DNA of 9,379 bases. Origin: Pseudomonadota bacterium (GTDB lineage: Bacteria; Pseudomonadota; Gammaproteobacteria; Burkholderiales; Ferrovaceae). The stretch is from NCBI GenBank assembly GCA_021828575.1, contig JAJZEL010000116.1:1-9379 (forward strand). Reading direction: 5' to 3'. The position numbers and the translations under genes were made by a program. How positions within the stretch are numbered: position 1 is the stretch's first letter; each line of letters opens with the position of its first letter. Positions 1 to 6,614 of this stretch are shown here, one piece after another. The notes beneath the pieces were generated by a model. That model searched no databases. It was not told the origin of the DNA and was given only the letters and a program-made list of their open reading frames with translations.

Positions 1-1048
1 GTGGGACTTCGATCCGGGACAGGACCCGGACAGCCAGCAGATTGCCCGGGTCATGCGTGGCAAGGTGATTCCGCAAATCGACCGCATCGACATCCAGATC
101 GTGGATGAACCCCAGTCTGCCTGGCTCAGCTTTGCGCGGGGCGAAGTGGACGTCATGGGCCTGTCCGGCCAATTTGCCCCCCTGGCCCTGCGCGGCAGCC
201 ATCTGAAGCCGGATCTGGTCCGGCGCGGCGTGCGACTCGACCGCATCGAAGACCCTTCCATTGCCTACTATTTCATCAACCAGCAGGACCCGGTGCTGGG
301 AGGCATGACCCCGCAGCGCATTGCCTTGCGTCGTGCCATTTTCATGGCGCAGAACGATCAGGAAATGATCCGCGTGCTGGCCAAGGGCCAGTCGGTGCGC
401 AATGCCTATCCCATCCCTGCTGGCGTGGCGGGGGCCGATCCCGCCTATCGCAGCCTGCTGGATTACAACCCGGTACTGGCCAACCACCTGCTGGACCGCA
501 TGGGTTTTGCCCGGGGAATGGATGGCTATCGGCGCATGCCCGATGGAAGTTCCCTGGTGGTGCGTTACACCACCAGCGTGTCCTCCCAGGACCGGGAACT
601 GGACGAAATGATGAAGAAGTCGCTGGATCGCCTGGGCATTCATTTCCAGAGTGAGAAGCTGCGTTTTCCCGACATCATCCGGGCCGAACGCCAGTGTCGC
701 ATCCAGATGAGACTGTCGGCCTGGATTGCCGACTATCCCGACGGGGACAATTTCATGCAGCTCTGGTACGGTCCCCATACCCATGAAAACAACGCCTCCT
801 GCTACCAGGATCCGGAATGGGACCGCCTTTACGAAAAAACCCTGACGATGCCCGATTCGCCCGAGCGTGACGTCCTCTACCACCAGCTGGCCCGCATGCT
901 GGAACTGAAAGGTGTGACCAAGGTCAGCACTACGGCCATTCGCAACGTGCTGTCACAACCCTGGGTAGTGGGGTACAAGGCCCATCCCATCCTGCCTTCC
1001 GTGTGGTCCTACCTGGATCTGGACCCTGCCCGGATGCCTGCCCCATGA
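1..1048 (+). CDS. Peptide-type ABC transporter solute-binding protein (family 5), C-terminal part
   Basis: This is a partial gene. The frame is open from base 2 with no start codon, so the N-terminus and signal peptide lie outside the window. About 348 residues are visible, against roughly 500-600 for the family. The protein would be a periplasmic receptor that binds oligopeptides or similar ligands and delivers them to the two permeases encoded next. Supporting sequence includes the DEPQSAWLSFARGEVDV stretch near residue 38 of the fragment, typical of the SBP_bac_5 lobe junction, the WIADYPDGDNFMQLWYG segment, and the C-terminal pattern of alternating short helices ending in WSYLDLDP. The stop codon TGA overlaps the next ATG (ATGA), and three transport genes follow in the same direction. 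The ligand cannot be read from the sequence: dipeptides, oligopeptides and YejA-type peptide ligands are all possible. The family call is secure and the substrate is unknown. Confidence 0.9.
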   Translation, partial: WDFDPGQDPDSQQIARVMRGKVIPQIDRIDIQIVDEPQSAWLSFARGEVDVMGLSGQFAPLALRGSHLKPDLVRRGVRLDRIEDPSIAYYFINQQDPVLGGMTPQRIALRRAIFMAQNDQEMIRVLAKGQSVRNAYPIPAGVAGADPAYRSLLDYNPVLANHLLDRMGFARGMDGYRRMPDGSSLVVRYTTSVSSQDRELDEMMKKSLDRLGIHFQSEKLRFPDIIRAERQCRIQMRLSAWIADYPDGDNFMQLWYGPHTHENNASCYQDPEWDRLYEKTLTMPDSPERDVLYHQLARMLELKGVTKVSTTAIRNVLSQPWVVGYKAHPILPSVWSYLDLDPARMPAP

Positions 1049-2004
1049 ACTGGTCCGCCTTCATCCTCAGGCGCCTGCTGCAAATGATTCCCACCCTGCT
1101 GGGCGTGGTGCTGCTGGTGTTCTTTCTGTTCAACTGGGTGGGGGGAGACCCGGCCTACCTGCTGGCGGGCAAGATGGCAAGCCCCGAGGACATTGCCAAC
1201 ATCCGTCACCAACTGGGGCTGGACCGTTCTGTGGTCTACCAGCTCTGGGTGTTCGTGAAGCAGATCGTGACAGGCGATTTTGGTCTGAGCTGGGCCACCC
1301 GCGAGCCGGTATCGCATATTTTCCGGACACGGCTGGGACCCTCCCTGACGCTGCTGGTGCCCATGCTGGTGCTGGAAACCGGCGTAGCCGTATCGCTGGC
1401 GCTGCTGGTAGCCGCCCTGCGGGGCCAATGGCTGGACCGCACCCTCATGGTGACCAGCACGGTGGTCATGTCCATCAGCCTGCTGGTCTACATCATCGTG
1501 GGCCAGTACGTCTTTGCCTCGTTGCTGGGCTGGTTTCCGGTCAAGGGCTGGAGCGATGACCTGTGGCGCAACCTCACGTCTTATGCCGTGCTGCCCATTC
1601 TGCTGGGCCTGTTCGTGAGCGTGGCGCCTTCCCTGCGGCTTTACCGCACCTTCATCCTGGATGAGATTCATCAGGACTATGTGCGCACGGCGCGTGCCCG
1701 GGGGTTTTCCGAACGGCGCATCCTGCTGGTACACGTGTTGCGCAACGCAGCCATTCCCATCGTGACTAACGTGCTCATGGGGTTGCCCGGCCTGCTCACG
1801 GGCGCCTTCCTGCTGGAGCGGTTTTTTGCCATCCCCGGCATCGGGCGCGAAATCATCATGGCCGTGGAACGCAGTGATTTTCCGGTGATCAAGGCCGCCA
1901 CGGTGTACGTGGCCGTGGCCACCCTGCTGGCCAACCTGCTGGCGGACATGCTTTACCGGGCACTGGATCCGCGCGTCAGCCTGGAGGGAAAGCAGGATGA
2001 CTGA
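1045..2004 (+). CDS. ABC transporter permease, DppB/YejB type
   Basis: An inner-membrane permease of 319 residues, within the DppB family range. The ATG at 1045 is chosen because it overlaps the upstream stop as ATGA and begins the typical MNWSAFILRRLLQMIPTLLG start: a short basic cytoplasmic tail followed by the first membrane helix (about residues 9-30). In-frame codons further upstream would add 14 unrelated residues inside the binding-protein gene. A periplasmic stretch with the family pattern follows (LGLDRSVVYQLWVF, residues 58-70, and TGDFGLSW near 76-83), then about five more hydrophobic helices. The cytoplasmic EAA loop that docks on the ATPase is clear at about 211-240 (DYVRTARARGFSERRILL). 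The end, YRALDPRVSLEGK, is usual for this family. There is no strong ribosome binding site before 1045, so translation probably depends on coupling to the upstream gene. Its partner is the next permease. Confidence 0.92.
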   Translation: MNWSAFILRRLLQMIPTLLGVVLLVFFLFNWVGGDPAYLLAGKMASPEDIANIRHQLGLDRSVVYQLWVFVKQIVTGDFGLSWATREPVSHIFRTRLGPSLTLLVPMLVLETGVAVSLALLVAALRGQWLDRTLMVTSTVVMSISLLVYIIVGQYVFASLLGWFPVKGWSDDLWRNLTSYAVLPILLGLFVSVAPSLRLYRTFILDEIHQDYVRTARARGFSERRILLVHVLRNAAIPIVTNVLMGLPGLLTGAFLLERFFAIPGIGREIIMAVERSDFPVIKAATVYVAVATLLANLLADMLYRALDPRVSLEGKQDD

Positions 2005-3037
2005 ACCCGTCCGTTCCCCAGGTCTGTGGGTTCTGGCCTGGCGCCGTTTGCGCAGCGACCGTGTGGGCCTGGTTTCCCTGGTCATCGTCCTGTTTTATCT
2101 GGGTGTGGTGCTGCTGTCCTCCATGGGCTGGATTGCCCGTGACTGGACGCGCGAGGTGGGCGTAAACTATGCGCCTCCGCCCTTTTGGGCCAACGATCAG
2201 GACGAAACGGCAAAAGCCCTGCCTCCTCCTCCTGAACCGGCCACCCCACCCAGCCTGTACGGCCTGACCGACCCACTGGGAAGCGTGCTGGCAGACATTC
2301 GTCGTGAGTATCCTCATGATCTGGTCACCCACGACCTTCCCAGGCGGCTGACTTTGCCCTTGGGAGGCGACAAATGGGGGCACGATGTCCTCACCAAGCT
2401 CGTCAAGGGCAGTCAGACATCCCTGATGGTGGGATTGGTGTCGGCATTGCTGGCCACGGCTCTGGGAACCTTTCTGGGTGCTCTGGCAGGCTATTTTGGT
2501 GGCTGGGTGGATGATGGACTCAACTGGCTGTTCGGCGTGTTCACGGCCATCCCCTATCTGCTGCTGGTATTTGCCATTGCGGCCGTGCTTCAGGAGCGGG
2601 GAGTGACCACCCTCATCCTCATCCTCGGGCTCACGGGATGGACGGGTGTGTTCCGGCTCATGCGGGCGGAATTCCTCAAGCACCGGTCGCGTGAATATGT
2701 GCTGGCTGCGGCCGCCATGGGGGCTTCCCATGCACGCCGCATGTTCGTGCACATCCTGCCCAATACCAGCCACGTGATTCTGGTTCAGTTGTCCCTCAAT
2801 GTGGTGGGATTCATCAAGTCGGAAGTGATCCTGAGTTTTCTGGGGTTTGGTGTTCCTGTGGACGTGGTGTCCTGGGGCAGCATGCTCAATGAGGCCCAGA
2901 ATGAGCTGGTGCTGGGCAAATGGTGGCAGCTTGCGGCGGCCGGTACGGCCATGGCCATTCTTGTGACCGCTTTCAGCATGCTCACGGACGCCTTGCGTGA
3001 CGCACTGGATCCGCGCCTGCAGAGGAGGGAGGATTGA
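1997..3037 (+). CDS. ABC transporter permease, DppC/YejE type with long periplasmic insert
   Basis: The second inner-membrane permease, 346 residues. The ATG at 1997 overlaps the previous gene by 8 bases and has GGAGG at 1983-1987, nine bases upstream. Residues 10-20 (WVLAWRRLRSD) are the basic N-terminal segment and about 22-43 the first helix. Residues 45-122 form a long periplasmic insertion with a proline run (PPPP at 76-79). After it comes the family signature LPLGGDKWGHDVLTKL (120-135), with GHD where many relatives have GRD. Further helices carry the EAA loop at about 233-262 (EYVLAAAAMGASHARRMF), then SEVILSFLGFGVP (275-287), a strong DppC-family marker, and the ending RDALDPR. E. coli YejE, recalled from memory, also has a long insert at this point, so this gene is closer to YejE than to DppC. 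With the first permease it would form the membrane channel. Confidence 0.92.
   Translation: MTEPVRSPGLWVLAWRRLRSDRVGLVSLVIVLFYLGVVLLSSMGWIARDWTREVGVNYAPPPFWANDQDETAKALPPPPEPATPPSLYGLTDPLGSVLADIRREYPHDLVTHDLPRRLTLPLGGDKWGHDVLTKLVKGSQTSLMVGLVSALLATALGTFLGALAGYFGGWVDDGLNWLFGVFTAIPYLLLVFAIAAVLQERGVTTLILILGLTGWTGVFRLMRAEFLKHRSREYVLAAAAMGASHARRMFVHILPNTSHVILVQLSLNVVGFIKSEVILSFLGFGVPVDVVSWGSMLNEAQNELVLGKWWQLAAAGTAMAILVTAFSMLTDALRDALDPRLQRRED
3023..3028 (+). promoter_or_regulatory. Strong ribosome binding site of the fused ATPase gene
   Basis: AGGAGG lies eight bases before the ATG at 3037, inside the last codons of the upstream permease. It decides between ATG 3037 and the in-frame TTG at 3034 in favour of ATG, which also forms the common TGATG stop/start overlap. 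It is the best Shine-Dalgarno sequence in the operon and fits a need for high ATPase expression. Confidence 0.75.
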
Positions 3038-4668
3038 TGCTGCTGCGCGTGCGTAACCTGCGTGTGGATTTTCAGACGGGACGCGGACGTTCAACCACAG
3101 CTGTCAGGAACCTTGGTTTCGATCTTCCGGAACGGACCACGCTGGCGCTGGTGGGCGAATCCGGCAGCGGCAAGTCCGTCACGGCCCTGTCTCTCATGGG
3201 ACTGTTGCCACAGGGCCTGGCGCAACTGGGTGGTGAAAGTGAAATTGTCTGGCAGGGTCACAACCTGCTGCAGGGTGGCGAAGAGCGCTGGCAGGCCTTG
3301 CGTGGCCGGGAAATGGCCATGATTTTCCAGGAACCCATGACGTCCCTCAATCCGGTATTCCCCGTGGGGGCACAGCTCATGGAAGGATTGCGTCTGCACA
3401 TGGGGCTGTCACGCCAAGCGGCCCGGGACCGGGCTGCCGAACTGCTGGAACTGGTGGGCATTCCCGAACCGCGCCGGCGCCTGGACGCCTATCCTCATGA
3501 ACTGTCGGGCGGGCAACAGCAACGCGTGATGATTGCCATGGCCATCAGTACCCATCCCCGCCTGCTGATTGCCGATGAACCCACCACAGCACTGGACGTG
3601 ACCATCCAGCGACAGATCATGGAGTTGCTCATGAAGCTGCAGCAGGACATGGGCATGTCCATGCTGTTCATCACCCATGACCTGGCTCTGGTGTCGGAAC
3701 TGGCCACGCAGGTGGTGGTGATGCGTCACGGCGAACTGCGCGAGGCCGGGTCCTTGCGCCAGGTGTTTGACGCGCCTGCAGACCCGTACACCCAGGCCCT
3801 GCTGGCGTGCCGTCCGCGCATGGGGGAACGGCCACGACGCCTGCCGGTCATCGAGGATTTCATGCGTGGGGCCACCAGAGCAGCTTCGCCACCGCCCCAG
3901 AGGAGCCCGGTGTCACCTGGTGGCGAGGTGCTCCTGACCGCCCGGGGCCTGTGCAAGCATTACGTGATTCGTGAGGGTTTGTGGAAGCAGCGGGTTTTTT
4001 CTGCCGTGCGGGATGTGTCACTGGAAGTGGGTCAGGGCCGCACCCTCGGGGTGGTGGGTGAGTCGGGCTCCGGCAAAACCACCCTGGGCCTGATGTTGGC
4101 CGGCATTTTGCGTCCTGACCAGGGCAGCGTGGAGGTGGGCACGGGGCCGCACGGGGTGCAAATCGTGTTCCAGAACCCTTATGCGTCGCTCAATCCGCGG
4201 TTCACTGTGGCCCATATCCTGATGGAGCCCCTGTTGTTGCACGGGGTGGGAACCACCCGCCTTGAGCGCGAGGAACGCGCCCGTGAATTGCTGGACCAGG
4301 TGGGCCTGCCTCGCAACGCCATGGGACGGTATCCCCACGAATTTTCGGGCGGGCAGCGCCAGCGCATTGCCATTGCCCGGTGTCTGGCTTTGCGCCCGGA
4401 AGTGCTGGTGTGTGACGAATCGGTGTCTGCCCTGGATGTGTCCGTGCAGGCCCAGGTACTCAACCTGTTGAGGGACCTGCAGGACGAATACCACATGAGC
4501 TACGTGTTCATTTCACATGACCTGGCCGTGGTGCACCACATGGCTGATGACATTCTGGTGATGCAGCAGGGTCGTGTGGTGGAAGCCGGTCCGGCAGACC
4601 GGTTATTTGCCGATCCGCAGCATCCTTACACGCGTCGCCTTCTGGAAGCGGTGCCAGGGAGAAGATAG
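3037..4668 (+). CDS. Fused dual ABC ATPase of peptide importer (DppD-DppF / YejF type)
   Basis: A single 543-residue polypeptide holding both nucleotide-binding domains of the importer. It would drive uptake from the cytoplasmic face by ATP hydrolysis. Domain 1 has Walker A GESGSGKS (40-47), Q-loop Q98, signature LSGGQ (156-160), Walker B LLIADEP (176-182) and H-loop H214. A proline/arginine-rich linker of about 40 residues (258-297) follows. Domain 2 has Walker A GESGSGKT (341-348), Q379, signature FSGGQ (436-440), Walker B VLVCDES (456-462) and H494. Both sites look catalytically complete. Each domain ends in the DPYT / HPYT helix region typical of peptide importers (249-252, 529-532). Domain 1 lacks the cysteine-rich C-terminal cluster seen in some DppD/OppD proteins. 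The ATG at 3037 is preferred over TTG 3034. It overlaps the permease stop by one base and is the last gene of the operon. Confidence 0.95.
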   Translation: MLLRVRNLRVDFQTGRGRSTTAVRNLGFDLPERTTLALVGESGSGKSVTALSLMGLLPQGLAQLGGESEIVWQGHNLLQGGEERWQALRGREMAMIFQEPMTSLNPVFPVGAQLMEGLRLHMGLSRQAARDRAAELLELVGIPEPRRRLDAYPHELSGGQQQRVMIAMAISTHPRLLIADEPTTALDVTIQRQIMELLMKLQQDMGMSMLFITHDLALVSELATQVVVMRHGELREAGSLRQVFDAPADPYTQALLACRPRMGERPRRLPVIEDFMRGATRAASPPPQRSPVSPGGEVLLTARGLCKHYVIREGLWKQRVFSAVRDVSLEVGQGRTLGVVGESGSGKTTLGLMLAGILRPDQGSVEVGTGPHGVQIVFQNPYASLNPRFTVAHILMEPLLLHGVGTTRLEREERARELLDQVGLPRNAMGRYPHEFSGGQRQRIAIARCLALRPEVLVCDESVSALDVSVQAQVLNLLRDLQDEYHMSYVFISHDLAVVHHMADDILVMQQGRVVEAGPADRLFADPQHPYTRRLLEAVPGRR

Positions 4669-4753
4669 CGTTTTTTCAGGTAACCAGATTTCATGATTGA
4701 TTTTTCCGGTGACTAAGCCTTACGTTCGAGACGTGCAAAGCCGGAATGTGATG

Positions 4754-4891
4754 GACAGCGCAGGCTTACCGTTATTCTTGTTTGCCATGACTGTTTATCT
4801 GATTGTTGCTGAACACTCAGCGCTGCCCAAGCGCTTCGGCAACTGCCACGCCATCTATACCCGCATGAACCGCTGATCCAAGACAGGTATG
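4754..4891 (+). pseudogene. Remnant of an IS5-family transposase N-terminal region
   Basis: In one + strand frame this stretch reads FAMTVYLIVAEHSALPKRFG, then NCHAIYTRMNR, a TGA stop (4874-4876), and SKTGM. This matches what I remember of the N-terminal part of IS5-family transposases: a hydrophobic helix, then LPKxFGxxxxIYTRMNRWSKxGV. The TGA stands exactly where the conserved tryptophan (TGG) would be, so one base change explains the stop. Homology stops by about 4891, and no catalytic DDE region is present. The upstream part (before SALPKRFG) matches only loosely, and no inverted repeats were found. It would be a dead fragment from an old insertion. Chance resemblance is possible because only about 25 residues carry the signal. 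Confidence 0.45.
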
Positions 4892-4895
4892 CCAA

Positions 4896-4902
4896 GTTGA
4901 AC
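4896..4902 (+). repeat. GTTRRRY-type core sequence, possible upstream end of a gene cassette
   Basis: GTTGAAC fits the integron core consensus GTTRRRY exactly and differs by one base from GTTGAAG at 6524-6530 downstream of the Fic gene. It starts a few bases after the transposase-like homology ends and 92 bases before the Fic ATG, which is where a cassette boundary would be expected. A seven-base degenerate motif is weak evidence, and one match per strand is expected about every kilobase by chance. Confidence 0.25.
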
Positions 4903-4987
4903 TATACGATGAAACAGCAAAGGGCTAAAATGGTCCAATTATTTATTGACTCACGACCACTTAGGACAACGCGCAATATCCATTGAT

Positions 4988-6472
4988 ATGAGCTACCAGC
5001 GGATTGAGCCCTTCCCAGCTCCAAATACCTACGAGTTTCCTGAACTCCAAGCGTTATCATCCGTCTGGAAAGAACGGAAAACAGCGCTTGAGAAGGATGG
5101 CGCCTATAAAGAGTTTATCAAGAAGCTCAAACGCGAATGGGCAATCGAGACCGGAATCATCGAACGCCTGTACACTTGGGATCGCGGCGTTACAGAAGTC
5201 CTCATTGAGCAGGGCATTGAATCTTCGATTATCGCCCACCGTGGTGGCGTGTCGCAGAGCGACGCCGAGCACATTCAAACGCTGATCAACGATCACTTGG
5301 GAATTGTCGAGGGTCTGTTTGGATACATCAAGGGCGAGGAACCGCTGACAGAGCACTTCGTCCGAGGGCTCCAGGCACAGTTCACCGCGCACCAGGACTA
5401 CACAGAAGCAGTCACGGAGTCAGGCGACCTAATCCGCGTCACTCTCCAGAAAGGTCAGTACAAGACTCTTCCAAACAATCCACGCCGCCCCAATGGCGAG
5501 ATGCACTCGTACTGCCCACCAGAGTTGACAAAGGATGAAATGGAGGCACTCATTCGCATGTATCGCGAAGCCGAGGGGACCCATACCCCTGAACTCAAGT
5601 CAGCTTGGCTACACCATCGCTTCACTCAGATTCACCCGTTTCAAGACGGCAACGGACGCGTGGCTCGCGCGCTCGCTTCCTTGGTCTTCCTTCGCGAAGG
5701 GCTTTTCCCGCTTGTTGTCCGTGAGGCAGATCGGAAGGAGTACATCGGTGCGTTGGAAATCGCCGATGCGGGCAATCTCGGACCACTTGTTACCTTCTTC
5801 GCGCGTCGCCAGCGCGATGCCATTCTGAAGGCACTAGGACTTGAGCAGCAGGTTCAGCAGAGTAAGTACGCTGATCAAGTCGTCGCATCCGCGCTGGAGC
5901 TCCTGCGCGGCCGCTTCAGCCGCGAGAAACAAAAGGTATCTGCAGTGTATGAACATGCGGAGAAACTGTTTAAGTATGTTGAGATGAAGTTCGGTGAGCT
6001 TGCAACAAGTCTGGATCAACAACTTCCGTCGCTCACTCCACCGCACAGGCAGGCTAAGTATCACGCTAGATCGAACTCGGCTGACAACTCATCTAATCAG
6101 CGTCACTACTTTCAAAAGCAGATCGTTGATATCGCGAAGCGCTTTGATTACTTCGCCAACTTTGAGAGGTTTCGCACTTGGGTGCGAGTCACCCTTACCA
6201 CGGATCAGGACTTTGACTATGTCGTGAGCTTCCATGGTTATGGTCCAGATGATACCGGAATCCTGGCAGTATCCGCTTTTACCTATATGAAGGCTCCACG
6301 AGAGGAAGGTGGGACCGAACCAATTGCTTTGCATCCTGCCGCCACGGAACTTTTTCAGTTCAACTATGCGGAGTCGTTCGACACCACAGAGAAGCGCTTC
6401 GCGGAATGGCTGGAGGCATCGATGGCAATTGCGCTGGCAGAATGGAAACGTTCGTTGCAGGCCGGCGCGTGA
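4988..6472 (+). CDS. Fic-domain protein, probable AMPylase-type toxin or effector
   Basis: A 494-residue protein. Fic enzymes transfer AMP (or another nucleotide part) from ATP to hydroxyl side chains of target proteins. The complete motif HPFQDGNGRVAR is at 216-227, with the catalytic histidine H216, acidic D220, N222 and R224, so activity is expected. Residues 156-178 (GQYKT...HSYCPP) form the usual flap region before the core. Near the N-terminus TGIIER (55-60) resembles the autoinhibitory motif (S/T)xxxE(G/N), with E59 in place but R where G/N is standard. Residues from about 290 to 494 include a charged helical stretch (310-340) and match no domain I know. ATG 4988 (MSYQRIEPFPAP) is preferred; TTG 4946 would add 14 residues, and neither has a good ribosome site. 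The gene is more AT-rich than its neighbours, especially in its 3' half (25-28 G+C per 60 bases in the lines starting at 5941, 6061 and 6121). It has no antitoxin gene beside it, which fits acquisition by transfer. The target is unknown. Confidence 0.9.
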   Translation: MSYQRIEPFPAPNTYEFPELQALSSVWKERKTALEKDGAYKEFIKKLKREWAIETGIIERLYTWDRGVTEVLIEQGIESSIIAHRGGVSQSDAEHIQTLINDHLGIVEGLFGYIKGEEPLTEHFVRGLQAQFTAHQDYTEAVTESGDLIRVTLQKGQYKTLPNNPRRPNGEMHSYCPPELTKDEMEALIRMYREAEGTHTPELKSAWLHHRFTQIHPFQDGNGRVARALASLVFLREGLFPLVVREADRKEYIGALEIADAGNLGPLVTFFARRQRDAILKALGLEQQVQQSKYADQVVASALELLRGRFSREKQKVSAVYEHAEKLFKYVEMKFGELATSLDQQLPSLTPPHRQAKYHARSNSADNSSNQRHYFQKQIVDIAKRFDYFANFERFRTWVRVTLTTDQDFDYVVSFHGYGPDDTGILAVSAFTYMKAPREEGGTEPIALHPAATELFQFNYAESFDTTEKRFAEWLEASMAIALAEWKRSLQAGA

Positions 6473-6473
6473 G

Positions 6474-6530
6474 GCGTCACCCATCTGTCGAGGCAACGCC
6501 GTCGGTCCAGCTTCACCTCGGACGTTGAAG
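6474..6530 (+). repeat. attC-like element (degenerate integron cassette recombination site)
   Basis: It begins one base after the Fic stop. The order resembles attC: GCGTCAC (6474-6480, R''-like, poor), spacer CCATC, TGTCGAGGC (6486-6494, L''-like), a centre, GCTTCAC (6510-6516, L'-like), spacer CTCGGAC, then GTTGAAG (6524-6530, R'-like). The two L boxes pair as GCCTCGAC against GCTTCAC with one extra base on the L'' side, a hallmark of attC hairpins. The 57-base length is near the classic 59-base element. Against it, the outer R boxes pair badly and neither fits its consensus fully. An alternative is a plain imperfect hairpin (AACGCCG with CGG-A-CGTT, 6495-6526) acting as a weak transcription-end structure. 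No integrase gene is visible. Confidence 0.35.
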
Positions 6531-6614
6531 GGCCGCTTTCCGATCAGCGTAGGACCCCGCTCAGGTCATGCGGCTGCCTTTCGGGCTCGACAACTCCTGT
6601 GATCGATTGCTTTT
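6531..6614. other. Convergent intergenic remainder, nothing recognised
   Basis: These 84 bases lie between the attC-like element and the mltD stop. I find no open frame of interest, no stem with a T-run on either strand, and no tRNA or repeat. The convergent Fic and mltD transcripts would meet here without an obvious intrinsic terminator. Confidence 0.6.

Larger units (their letters stand above)
4669..4987. other. Low-GC intergenic stretch between the ABC operon and the Fic gene
   Basis: About 320 bases lie between the ATPase stop and the preferred Fic start. Hand counting 4681-4980 gives 140 G+C in 300 (about 47%), against 58-70% in sampled lines of the operon. A T-run (4671-4676) follows the ATPase stop, but no convincing stem precedes it, so I do not call a terminator. 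The middle holds a transposase-like fragment, and after it comes an isolated GTTGAAC core motif. TAAAAT at 4926-4931 resembles a -10 box but has no well-spaced -35 partner. I see no intact gene here. Confidence 0.7.

Noticed and set aside
1960..3016. An identical 15-base sequence (GCACTGGATCCGCGC) near the 3' ends of both permease genes (1960-1974 and 3002-3016).
   Set aside because: It encodes ALDPR, a conserved end motif of this permease family, in the preferred codons of the genome. Shared protein constraint explains it without a repeat or recombination site.
1009..3094. Long antisense open frames (about 358 and 372 residues) opposite the two permeases.
   Set aside because: Their products are full of Q, H and G with no domain pattern, which is what the reverse of CTG/GTG-rich membrane protein genes gives. 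The + strand frames have clear family motifs.
4639..4676. A possible intrinsic terminator at the end of the ABC operon: CTTCT...AGAAG followed by a T-run.
   Set aside because: The stem is only five weak pairs with a long loop, and seven bases separate it from the T-run.
4946..4987. A TTG start giving a Fic protein 14 residues longer.
   Set aside because: There is no ribosome site, and the added residues look unlike the start of related Fic proteins. ATG 4988 gives the more typical MSYQRIEPFPAP beginning, although it also lacks a good ribosome site, so this is not certain.
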